From contig CM050454.1 in assembly GCA_027563935.2 (NCBI GenBank), positions 3,376,001 to 3,440,000 on the forward strand: a DNA stretch of 64,000 nt. Direction: 5' to 3'. The first letter of the stretch is position 1; the number at the start of each line of letters is the position of its first letter. Made by a program: the position numbers and the translations under genes. The stretch is from Costus lasius. Taxonomy: Eukaryota; Streptophyta; Magnoliopsida; Zingiberales; Costaceae. This document shows, piece after piece, positions 50,549 to 61,952 of this stretch. A model generated the notes under the pieces. That model did no database searches and was not told where the DNA came from. It was given only the letters and a program-made list of their open reading frames with translations.

Positions 50549-53500
50549 ATGGCCGCCGCCGCAGCCGCCGTCCGTTCCTTCACTACCACGTTAGACGTCT
50601 CCTCGCTAACCCCTCTCTCCTCGTCTTCTTTCTCCTCATCGCTTCCCTCTTTCCGGTCCTACCGCACTCGATCCACCTTCCTCGGCCTCCGCCTCGCCGA
50701 CGCCGCCAACTCCAATAACTCGGCGGTACGGAGGAGAAGCGCGAGATTGGGACTTCGGATTGAGGCGGCGGCCCGGCCCACCATTTTGGTGGCTGAGAAG
50801 CTCGGCGAGGCGGGGCTTGCGCTTCTCCGGGAGTTCGCTAACGTCGACTGCTCGTACAACCTCTCGCCGGAGGATCTGTGCGCCAAGATCTCTCTCTGCG
50901 ACGCGCTGATTGTTCGGAGCGGGACGAAGGTGACGGGGGAGGTGTTCGAGGCCTCCAAGGGGCGGTTGAAGGTGGTGGGCAGGGCCGGAGTGGGCATCGA
51001 CAATGTGGATCTCCAGGCTGCCACCGAGAACGGATGCCTCGTCGTCAATGCGCCAACCGCGAATACGATCGCCGCAGCTGAGCACGGGATTGCTCTGCTC
51101 GTTGGCATGGCAAGGAACGTCGCCCAAGCTGACGCCTCCATGAAAGCTGGTGAGCCCCTTCATCTTAATTCTTATCGTTCTTCTCATGAATCTTCATGGA
51201 TCTGATAATTTGAGTGAGGAACCGAGTACAATCTGATCTTTAAAATGAGAATGGGCTAATCATGTCTTAGATCCTTCATTTTAAGAAGTAATTTTCCTGT
51301 TTGTGATCAAGAGTCTATATATTTTGACTCTCTTTTCTTTTGTTTTCCTTGTATTCATTTTTTTCAGTCGTATCGTATCAGATTAGTTTTCTCCAATATA
51401 GACTATGTCCCGTGAATGGTGGTGGATCTGTTTGTCCAGTAGTTACATTTGTTAATATCACGGCAAACAAGGAGATGTAACTTTAGCAGCATGCTAGGTT
51501 TTGGCATTTCCATGGACAAAATTCACTTCTTTGAACTTTGGTGGTCTTCTTGGAACTACTTTTTGTGTAGCTTTCCAACTTTCAGATCTCTTCCTACAAA
51601 TTGGTACTACTATAAATGATCGTGTTACTTCTGGCCCACACTATTGTTGTGAGAGCTGTCGAAGCACAAGTTTAGTTAGGCTTTTATAATGTTTACAAGA
51701 CCCTTCGATAAGTTTTGAATTTGTAGAGAAATTGCTTTCCTACCTACTAGTCTCGATTTCCTCAGTGAGGGATCTTTGGGGGACCCATTTGTGATTTCTT
51801 TCAACCACATGGAAGGCATGTGAATCTTGTAAATCATTATTGGTCAATAAAGGTGATTTCTCACACAAGATAGCTATGGATGATTATATTTTCAGTAATT
51901 TAATGATCTTTGCATCATTGGGTTTTGAAAACATTCACGACAAGAATTGAATTGGGTTAAACGTTTGAGTGATGCATAAACTATCTAAATTGGTGCATAA
52001 GCTTCTTTTAGATCTATAGGAGAACATGAGCTTCTAAATTGCTTTGAATCAAGTTCATAGCAAAATGATAAAATGGCTAATGGAACAGTAAATGTAACAC
52101 CATTTCAAGTGCCACATTAGCAAAAAAAGTTTACTCTCTCTCTCTTTCTCCCAATTGAATTTAGTAATTAAAAAAATTGAATTTGTATAATGAAGTAGTT
52201 CTAATTTATAATGCTGTTTCTTAAATGATAATATGCTTTTACACTGTTAACTTTGTTATGTTCTATTTAAGAAATTTCCTTGATGAGGTGTTCTGTCTGT
52301 TCTAATTAGTGGTTGACAGTTTTTGAATCACTAATTCATTCTTTTCTGAGGGTTTGGATTATGTAAATATTCTTCTCAGCTGTTAGCCTTTTCATGTAAT
52401 ATTGTAGTGAATAGGTACTCATGTCATAGTTGTGGTACTCTATATTTTTGTTACTGACAAACCAAATATGTTCACCACATGAAACACTAGGATTTGATCG
52501 GTGCATTGTGATATTGATGTAGGCTATTAGCTAGCATAACGCACTGAAGATCTTAGTATGTCATAAAAAATCTGTATGCTTCTAGTTGTAAAGATCAAGA
52601 GCAACCATGATTTCTTAATTACTGGAATGATAAATGTAAAATATGTTGATTCTGACATAAATTTATGATATAAGATGTGTGAATGTTCACATATTTGTGT
52701 TTGTAGTTTTTTTCTTTGGTATGACATTTTGAACTGAATAATCCTTGTTGTGTCTGTCAGTGATCCTTCTTTGGTCTTGTGTAGTGCTTTTGCCAAAATT
52801 GATATTTAATGTCATATTTTACCTATTATTGCAATTTATTGTGCTTTCAACATGCGGGTGTGTTTCTGATACTCAGGTAAATGGCAACGGAACAAATATG
52901 TTGGTGTCTCCCTGGTAGGAAAGACACTAGCAGTTATGGGATTCGGAAAAGTTGGCTCTGAAGTTGCCAGACGTGCAAAAGGACTTGGAATGCATGTAAT
53001 TGCTCACGACCCATACGCTCCAGCTGATAGAGCCCGTGCTGTTGGTGTGGAGCTTGTATCATTTGATGAAGCCATAACCACTGCAGACTTCTTATCACTT
53101 CATATGCCACTGACTCCCTCAACTGCAAAGATTTTCAATGACGAAACATTTGCAAAGATGAAAAAAGGAGTGAGAATCATTAATGTTGCTAGGGGTGGAG
53201 TTATTGATGAGGATGCCTTAATTAGGGCGCTTGATAATGGAACTGTTGCACAGGTGGGCTTCCGTTATAACATTCTCATACACATTTCTCATATGCTTGA
53301 TCTGGCAAGAATTTGATTCATGTGAGCTGGAAACTTGAGGCATTTACTACTTTGCTTTGTGTTGATAGCATTTTACCAGTTCAAGTGCTATAAAATGGGA
53401 AGGTAGTGAAGCTCAAGCTTTCACTATAATGCATATCTATGAGTTTAATATTTCCACTGACCTTTAAAAGAGTATTCTAGACTAGTATTTTTCTCTTTTT

Positions 53501-54810
53501 AAAAATTCAAACAGCTACTCAGTTCCGCTTATTGTAATTGTAACTGGAACAGGCCGCACTTGATGTATTCACCTTGGAACCTCCACCAAAGGACAGCAAA
53601 TTGGTGTTGCACGAGAATGTTATTGCCACTCCTCACCTTGGGGCTAGCACTGTGGAGGCTCAGGTGCGTGTTTTCAATTTTTCTTTTTTAGAAAAAATTC
53701 TCCTGACTATTAATCAGCAACTACATTTTTCATCAATTCATAAAACCCCTGTTCCTTGTGGAAGCATCTAATAAAATCTACTATTCGTAGTCGCTCTATT
53801 GCTTTATTGTGTACTATGGACCATAAGAAAACTATTTATAATTGTGATAACTGGCAAGTAAGTCTGATGAATGCCCACTCAAACTGCAAAAATATATCCA
53901 TCTTCCTACTTCCTCACATAATCATATTGCAGTAATTTGTCATCTACATTTTCAGGAAGGTGTAGCTGTAGAAATAGCAGAGGCTGTTGTTGGGGCATTG
54001 AAAGGTGAACTTGCTGCGACTGCTGTGAATGCTCCCATGGTTCCTACTGAGGTGACTAGTTTTTTATTAGGCGTCCCAAAACCTATAAGTTAGTAGTTGA
54101 TTTGCCAGCAAAACTAATAGCTAATTCTAATTTTCCAGGTTCTTTCTGAGTTAGCCCCTTATGTTGTCCTGGCTGAAAAGCTTGGCAGACTAGCCGTCCA
54201 ACTAGTTGCTGGAGGAAGTGGTATCAAGGGGGTCAAAGTTGTGTACACTTCAGGTCGAGACCCTGATGATTTGGACACAAGGATTCTTCGAGCTATGATA
54301 GTGAAAGGGATCATTGAACCAATATCTAGTGTATTTATCAACATTGTCAATGCAGATTACACTGCCAAACAGAGAGGTCTCCGTATCAGTGAGGAGAGGA
54401 TTTTCCGTGACAGCTCTCCTGAGATCCCCCTGGATTCAATCCAGCTTCACTTGACTCATGTGGAGTCCAAGTTTGCCAGTGCCTTATCTGACGCTGGTGA
54501 TATAACAGTGGAAGGAAGGGTTAAGGACGGCATACCGCATCTCACCCTTGTAGGGTCTTTCAGCGTGGATGTAAGCCTTGAAGGGAATGTGATACTGTGC
54601 AGGAATGTCGATCAGCCTGGCAATATCGGACGGGTTGGAAGAATTCTTGGGGAGCAGAACGTGAATGTTAGCTTCATGAGTGTGGGTAGGACTGCTCCAA
54701 GGAAACAGGCTATAATGGCAATTGGTGTTGATGAGGAGCCAGATAAGGAAACTCTCAAGAAGATTGGGGAATCGCCATCCATTGAAGAGTTTGTTTTCCT
54801 CAAGCTATAA
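50549..54810 (+). CDS. PGDH: D-3-phosphoglycerate dehydrogenase, plastid
   Basis: Oxidises 3-phosphoglycerate with NAD in the first step of the phosphorylated serine pathway, in plastids. Five exons: 50549-51149, 52877-53253, 53553-53663, 53956-54051 and 54139-54810. All have GT-AG borders and join in phase to 618 residues, near the usual plant length. The first 70 residues are Ser/Arg/Leu-rich, fitting a transit peptide. The Rossmann motif GFGKVG is at about 222-227 and the catalytic triad is Arg306, Glu335 and His354. An ASB domain follows, and a C-terminal ACT domain ([20 protein letters not shown]) that commonly gives serine feedback. A polyadenylation signal AATAAA is at 54896-54901. Intron 1 is 1.7 kb with no obvious transposon. 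Confidence 0.95.
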
Positions 54811-57800
54811 AGGAAAAGCCATCCCAATGATAGATTTTGATAGTTTTATTTGAGATACAGTTTTAACGTCTAATGCGGCTTCCCTTGCCCTCCACAATAA
54901 AGCTGTAGGGTGAAAGATCCTTTCTTGCGCAGATTTGGCCAATTTATATTTCTTGTCAGCAAGATTGTCCTGTTATTCGTTTCCTACTATTGTAGAGCGG
55001 CCATATGTTAGACTGTTTGCTGTGCTTTTCATCCTCAGGCACGAGAGTTATGTTACTCTGGTGACTGTAATATTTCACCCTGTATTTGGGTGCTATAATC
55101 AAGTTGATCCTTTTTTTACTTTTAGTAGGATCATATTCTCATGTTTTGCAATAAAGCTACAATCATACACAACTTATCTTTGTAGTGATTGCGCCTCATA
55201 CTTCATTGGTTGCTTCAGGTTTAGGTGCTGATGGATTGTTGCCGGGGCCGGCTTGGGATGGTGTTATGGGTGAATGGCTCATCAACTATATTACTCTAGT
55301 TGTTACTCAAGGCTCTTATGTGAAGGTCAAATGACGACTGCCACTAAAAACACAAGTTTGAACTGAAATTTCACTGAATACTCGAATTTGATTCTACTGC
55401 TTGGTGTGAGGAGCAGCATTTTTCTAGCTCAATCATTTTAGGAATAAACTCTTGAATCTGCTATTAAGACCTGCACATGTTAGGCTCCCTCAGGGTTGAG
55501 CATGCTTAGGTATTATGCAGTATAGTCCATAAACACTTTGATATGAATGAACAGGTAACATTGGCTTCAGAATTATATATGATATAGTAGGGTTTAATCA
55601 AAGAGAATATTTCACAGTTACTGATGAAAACAATTAAGTCTGGACGGCCATACCTCTGAAAGCTTAATTCCTCAGCATCTGGGGCCAGATTACATGCCAG
55701 TTAATAGCCATTGCACCTGCAGTTTCATACATATGCAGTCAACAGATCTCTCTAATCTTAGGCTTCTGGGTTTATTAAGTTCTACCCAGCTCTAGACACT
55801 GAATCACACATAAATCTAGAATTTCTGCGACAGAATCCCTGGATCTAAGTACATGTGGTTGAAAGGGGAGTCTTCGCTTGAAAAGTGAAACTTTATCCCT
55901 TGCACGCAGCTAATCACCCTGAATGAGAAAGTCAACGTGAATATCTAAGATCGTATCATGGATAAAAAGAACTAAAAAATGAAGCTGCACCAAAATTAGC
56001 TAAGGAACTGTGAAATGGACTTGTGCAGCTTTTGGTTTGACCATCTTTCACTTTTCTGACTACACAACAGTAATTGTCACTTGCAAACAAATTCACTCCT
56101 TTGGATGGCTCTAGCATGGTGAAGTATTACTGATCATGAACCAGAGTGGCCAAGAAATCAGACATAAATGAAAAAGAAAACTAAGTTATAAATTGTAGTC
56201 CCGATTTAGTTTTAGATGAGAAATAAAAGAAAAAGATAAGATGGTATATAAGACTCTGAGTTTAGTACCATTAAGTTAGGTTTAAATATTTTAAATTAGG
56301 TTATGTTGTTATTTAGTTTACCAAATTAATAAATTAGTTTGCTTGTTAAACTAATTGTAATCAAGGTTTTTAAAATCGATCCGAACCAACTAGTTTTTTC
56401 GATTTAGACGAGTCCGACACTAGTTCAGAACGAATCAAAGTGGAGTGTGTGGATGGAGTCCGCGAAAGCATGGAGCATAAGCTCCTAGTGAGTGGAGTAG
56501 AAGCTCTAGACGGAATAAGCGGAGCAGAAGCTCCAGGTGGGCGAGAGCAGGAGTAGAAGCTCTAGGAGAATGAAGCGGAAGCTAGAGTAGAAGCTCTAGG
56601 CAGATGGAGATTAGAGCAGTGGAGTGGAGCTGGATGCTCTGCCTAGAGTGGTTCATTTGGTACCTGCCTAGAGTGGTTCATTTGGTACCTGGACTGGTAC
56701 AATAGCAGACCGGTATATCCGGTTGGACTGATTCTTCGAACATTGGTTGTAACATAAATGACTTAAAATGCCAACTTTTTATTAGCACTCTTCTTTTGAT
56801 CCTAACAATGCTCTTGACAATACAAATTGACTAAAACTTGCAATATACTATATGAAAAAAAGGTCAAATCTATGGTAAACTTAGATATGCATTTGAACTC
56901 ATTGACAAGGGCACAATGCATCCCAAGCAGAAAAAATGCAGTGACAATTTACTCCATCAAAGTATCAAAGGGGTACAATATCATAGGCAAAGGGGACAAA
57001 TAAGTCAAAATTTTAAGCATAAAATTGACATCAAAAACCCAAAGCAAAGATGAGAATTAGAACATGATCCCTAATAAATCATCCACTTACAAGAGGAAAA
57101 ATCCTGTTCACTCAATCTCATAGCTTATTGTTTTTGTCTTCTTTATAGGCAAATGAAGGGTTCAACCCAACTGATGATAGAAAGGTTCTCTGATGCCCCC
57201 AAGGGTCTATCCTACTTCATCACATAAATTGTTTTCTCTATAAAAAAGACATTTTCAAGGAAACATATTTCATGTCAAAAGAAGCCTTAGCTTGTCCTTA
57301 AAGTTTAATTACAGCATAAGATAGTTCAGACAAAACCAACAAAAAAGAAAACTCCTTAAAGTTCAACTAAAGCATGAGATAGTTGACCCAAAACCTAGCC
57401 GAAAGTCAACTTCTCAAAGCTCAAGCAAAGCATGCGATAGTCTAACCAATGACAGGCTAACTGTACTGTTACTGGAGTCTTAGAAATAGTCCAAGAGAAG
57501 GTGAATGGGACAACCTTGATCAAGATCAACCTGGTAGTGTAAAAATGATCGCCAGTGTCATTAATGTCAGATTGTTAGGATTGCGGATGTACTATTTCAC
57601 CTCACTACAGTGGTTGTCCTAGAAACTGGTTCTTATTTTTAATCAAGTGATGCGGAAGAGGGAAGTATTATCGACCTTCCGATGCAACGTAGATGCTGTT
57701 GCGAAACAAGCTACAGCAGTTCATCAAGGAGTTTCAGTAAAGCTAAATTAAACGGTACAAATTGAAGTATACCTTTGTGATTAATTAACAAAAGCAAGTA

Positions 57801-57839
57801 GAAAGCTGTTTATGGAGTCATTGATCAATAGTAGTAGTG
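54811..57839. other. Spacer between PHGDH and the trihelix gene
   Basis: Starts with the PHGDH 3' untranslated region. At 56440-56640 AGAAGCTCTAG(G) units recur irregularly in a GA-rich block that ends in a 25-bp tandem repeat. The right part may hold the trihelix 3' region. No gene is supported. Confidence 0.45.
56641..56690. repeat. 25-bp perfect tandem repeat
   Basis: The unit beginning GCCTAGAGTGGTTCATTTGG occurs twice back to back without a mismatch. Confidence 0.92.
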
Positions 57840-58763
57840 TCAGATAACTGAACTGACCTCTTCATCCCATGTAGGAAGTATATTGAGCTCAGTCCTTAGA
57901 GATGGATTGCTGCTCTTACTGCTCCTATGCATCCCCTTTACGAAAAGCTTAGCAATCTGCAATTGAGTATTTGCTATAATCTCTGTTTTCTTCAGCTCCA
58001 ACTCTCCCCTTTTGATATCTGCCTCAGCTCTCATCCTCTCAGAATCCTTGTACATCTCCAGCCTCGCCTGCTCAATCTGCAACATGGATTGAGCCAGCAT
58101 CCTGATGCTCTCCGCCAATTCACTCTCCAAGAGCTTCCTCCTCTTCGATGATCTGTCGGGTTCCTCATCACCATCAGCAGCAGCTCTCTTGCTTCTTGAT
58201 GCGCTCAGCTGGCTGTCTGCGCCTCTGTCCTCCATCTTCTTACCATTGTTATTGTCCTCAGCATGAGCATCAAGCTCAACCTGCATTGTGTTAGACTCGC
58301 CATGGTTGCTATCGTTCAATAGCCCGTCGGCTTCGGCCTCCGCCTCCGCCTTCGGCAGAGCTTGGAGATCGATGCGGAGACCGGCTTTGGGGAGAACTGC
58401 GCAGCTGTTCCCAGCGCCCTTCACCAAGCCATCCATGCGGGCGTAGAACTGCCACGAGGAGCCGGCTGCCGTCGACTCCGAGCGGTAACGCTTCTTCATC
58501 GCCTCGATCTTGTTCTTGCACTGCGTCGGGGTCTTGAGGGCCTTCGTCCCCGAGCTCCGCGTCGACACCTGGCAGGCGATCTCCTCCCAATCGCTCCCCT
58601 TGAGCTTGGCTCGGTTGCGGAGCACCCATTTGGACTCGTACACATCCAAGAGGGAGAGGACGCCGCCCTCGCTCCACTCGTCCCGCTTCCCCTTGTCCAG
58701 CGACTTCAGTGCCGACGGCGCCGGCGCCAGGCCCTGGGAGGGCGGCGGGCAGGCGCCGTCCAT
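57840..58763 (-). CDS. Trihelix-type transcription factor (SIP1/ASIL-like)
   Basis: 307 codons with ATG at 58763. Residues about 27-95 form a Myb/SANT-like trihelix DNA-binding domain: DEWSEGGVLSLLDVYESKWV, then SDWEEIACQV and TPTQCKNKIEAMKKRYR. The middle is acidic. A nuclear-localisation-like stretch SSKRRK lies at about residue 207. The C-terminal third is a long charged coiled coil (SMLQIEQARLEMYKDSERMR and following), as in SIP1-type trihelix repressors that act on seed or stress genes. The sequence GAAGAG/GTCAGT near the 3' end could be a splice donor, so the last five residues (VSSVI) may belong to a retained intron. The exact subfamily is inference. Confidence 0.85.
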   Translation of the reverse strand: MDGACPPPSQGLAPAPSALKSLDKGKRDEWSEGGVLSLLDVYESKWVLRNRAKLKGSDWEEIACQVSTRSSGTKALKTPTQCKNKIEAMKKRYRSESTAAGSSWQFYARMDGLVKGAGNSCAVLPKAGLRIDLQALPKAEAEAEADGLLNDSNHGESNTMQVELDAHAEDNNNGKKMEDRGADSQLSASRSKRAAADGDEEPDRSSKRRKLLESELAESIRMLAQSMLQIEQARLEMYKDSERMRAEADIKRGELELKKTEIIANTQLQIAKLFVKGMHRSSKSSNPSLRTELNILPTWDEEVSSVI

Positions 58764-61045
58764 GGTCCTTTGGGATCAAATTAAAGCTCGGAAGATGCGG
58801 AACCAAGAACCACGAGGCACAAGATCGCACCTTTCATCGTACGGCAACAAATCCAGACCAAATATAGCAATTTGAGTGGGAAATTTCCAATTTTCAGTAT
58901 TACAAAAGCGGGAATTTGGATAGTAACAACAACGAGTAACTTGATTTCTACTCTACGTGATGGAAACCGAGTGCAGATGCGGACGAGTAACTTGATTCTC
59001 TACACGATGATCAAAATCGGCAGGCATCTGAAGGAGAAAGCAGCGTCTCCTTAATCGCAATCGAAGCACTCTGCGAGAGGACGGGTGAAAAGGGCGGAAC
59101 TGCGGGAGGGGGCACGGACAGTCGGACAGGCGAATCACTGCCCGCGACGCAGCACTGGCGAATCAGATCGCCCCACGCGGGGCATCGTGAGCCGTTAATG
59201 GCGGAGCCGGCCGTCTCAGAGCGCAATAGCGCGGGAGTGGAGGCTCGCGTCAGCGCGTCGACGCCGTCACCCACATCCAGGCTTTGCGATTCGTGCCCGA
59301 TCAATCATTCGCGGCCCACATCTGTGACATGAGACCCGAGGTAAGTCACGAGCTATGGGTCAGCAATAGAGATCTCATTATTTGATACAATTCAAAAATT
59401 TTTAAAACATATCTATTATAATTATCATTATATTATAAAATATATATATAATTGATAGATATCACATACCTAAGATTAATTATCTAAATAAAAATTATAA
59501 GAAAAATCTAAACTTTATGTAATTAGATTCATGCATTAGAATATTTTTTTTAAAAAAATAAAAATATATTATAATTATTTATTTTGGAAATTATAATTAA
59601 GTTTTATAAATTAATAATATTTGGATAGATTTTTTTTCTTTGATATGCTAGAATAATAGATAGTAAATTACTTATTTTTGTTAGTAAAAATATATATTTT
59701 TTTTATATAGTCAAGTTAAGTAATGAGAGCGAAATTTAACTCTAAAACTTTATTATCAATAACTAAGGTCATTATTTAATATCAATTAAATTAACCGACA
59801 CTCTCTTAGTAGTAAAAGTATTATTTAATCTCACAACTTATATTTTTTAAAATAATAAAAAAAATCATTATCTAAATATTTGATTCATTTCCAATTAAAA
59901 ATGTCAATTTATCTTTTGAATTAATTTAAAAAAAGATGATGAAGGTGAAACATACAAGGGTTATGGGTAAATTAATGGTTGATATGAGTGTGACTTAGTC
60001 ATATTGTTGAGTTCTTATTTGAGTTTGAGTAAGGGATGAGGTACTTCAAAGTACTAGTTGATAAGTATAATTTTATATAAAATACAACGCCAAGTGAAAA
60101 TACGAAAATTAACCCTCTAAAGCTTAATAAAACATTGGAGTCATGTGGAGGCACTACGCTGATAGTATAAAAGTAGTATTGGTGTATAATGGTGGTAACC
60201 CTTTGGCGTTTTTAGCGTATGTATGTCATTGATGATTGATGATTAATATAATGATTATGTTATCAGAGTGCTTCATTATACTTTATTGAGCATCATAGTA
60301 TAAGCAAGAGCGGTCATGGTGATGACAACGAGGTGAGTTAGAGCCTTGAGGTAGGGATGATACAAAATCTATCCCCACCCACCATGACCCGATCGATTTA
60401 ATTAGGAAAAACTTGAGTTGACCGGGAGTCGGATCGGGTCCAGGTAAAATCTGATTTATAGAAGTTGAGTTAGGGACGGGTGTGAGATTTTCACTACCCA
60501 CTTCGAACCCGACCCTGAACTCGCCCCGTATGTAAAAATTACAATTCAACTACAACTAAAAATAACAAAACGCTAACTCTAACCTTGCCGCCCATGCTCC
60601 ACCCATGTTGCCGCGTCGCCCCAGTCTCTGGTGCTCTGCCTATCCATTATTGCGGGGTTGGGTTTTCCCACATGTATCCGATTCCCTAGCAGGGTTGAGC
60701 TTGGGATGGATTTTTACAACCTCAGCGGTTCGAGGTTGGGGTCAAGTTTGGCACTCCCTACCCCCGCCCCATCCCATTACCATACCTAGTTGGAGGTTGG
60801 TTTTACCCAACCAAACTCGACCATAACGCCCGCCTCTACCACTCTTAAACACAACCTCGACCCTAACTTTGTGTTAGTGTTTTAATAGAAAAAACTCAAA
60901 ATCCACCGATTATTTTAATTGAAAAATTAATTTATAATTCTTTAATTTTACCCATAATTATTTAATATTAATAATAGTCTAATTAAGATATCTTAATTAT
61001 TTTATTATTTAATATATCTTAATTAATAAATGCTATTATTAAATT
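58764..61045. other. Trihelix upstream region and AT-rich spacer
   Basis: 58764-59330 is GC-richer and should hold the trihelix leader and promoter. 59340-60290 is very AT-rich. 60350-60560 and 60640-60880 contain GGGTCGGG/CCCGACC-type fragments like those at 8.9 and 10.3 kb, probably decayed MITEs. No gene is supported. Confidence 0.45.
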
Positions 61046-61952
61046 TAGACCTGGCAATTCAGGTCAACGGGTTATAAACGGGTCATGTCAGCTGTGACCT
61101 GTGACCCGATTAAGCCAACCCGAACACGACTCATTTAATTAATTGGGTCAACCCGACACGACCCGAATAACCCGTTTATCATTTATATTTTAAATATAAA
61201 TAATAAATTAATAAAAATTATATTAAAATTAATAAAAATTTGGGCTTATAAGTGAGCTAAAATCTAGGTTAAAAGATAGTTAGAAGATATTTGAGCTTAT
61301 AGGCTAGCAATGAGAGTTAGATGTAGGAGTGAGCATAATTCGGTAAAAATCGAATTTACCGATTCACCAATCGGTTTCGGTTTTCGGTTTTCGGTTCAGT
61401 AAATAAGTTTTCGGTTCGGTAATTTTCCGATTTATCGATATATATATTAATATATAAAAAATAAATTTTTATTTATTAATCTTTAATTTCTTATCGGTAA
61501 TTTACCGATTTACCAATCGATTTTTACCCATAGGTAATATTTTAATTAGGTAATATTTAATATTTTAATATTTTTTAATTGATTCAATTTACCGATTTAC
61601 CGATCGGTAATTCGGTAATTTACCGATCGGTAAATACCAAGTTCGGTGTCGGTTTTGGTAATAGGTTTTTCTATTTCGGTAAATCGGTTTTCGGTTTTTT
61701 GGTTTTTCGGTTTTTACTGAATGCTCACCCCTAGTTAGATGAGCCTATATTTAAATTATATATATATAAATATATATTGTAATCGGGTTAAGCGGGTTAA
61801 CCGTTTACAACCCGACATAACCCGATTATTTTCGGATCATAAACGAGTTGACCTGTTTATGACCCAAACACGATTATGACTGACCCGAACCTGCCTAACT
61901 TCGTGTCGGGTTAGGTCGGGTCAACAGGTCGTGTCAAATTTTGTCAGGTCTA
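61046..61952. mobile_element. hAT-type MITE, host of a nested MITE
   Basis: 907 bp including the nested insertion. Ends are TAGACCTGGCAAT and TTGTCAGGTCTA, with an exact 8-bp duplication ATTAAATT (61038-61045, 61953-61960). CGGGTTAT/AACCCG units repeat as in 19588-20095. Confidence 0.9.
61324..61733. mobile_element. Nested hAT-type MITE of a second family
   Basis: 410 bp, ends TAGGAGTGAGCAT and ATGCTCACCCCTA, with an exact 8-bp duplication GTTAGATG (61316-61323, 61734-61741). The interior repeats ATTTACCGAT/ATCGGTAAAT and TCGGTTTTCGG units, so it can fold extensively. Confidence 0.92.
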
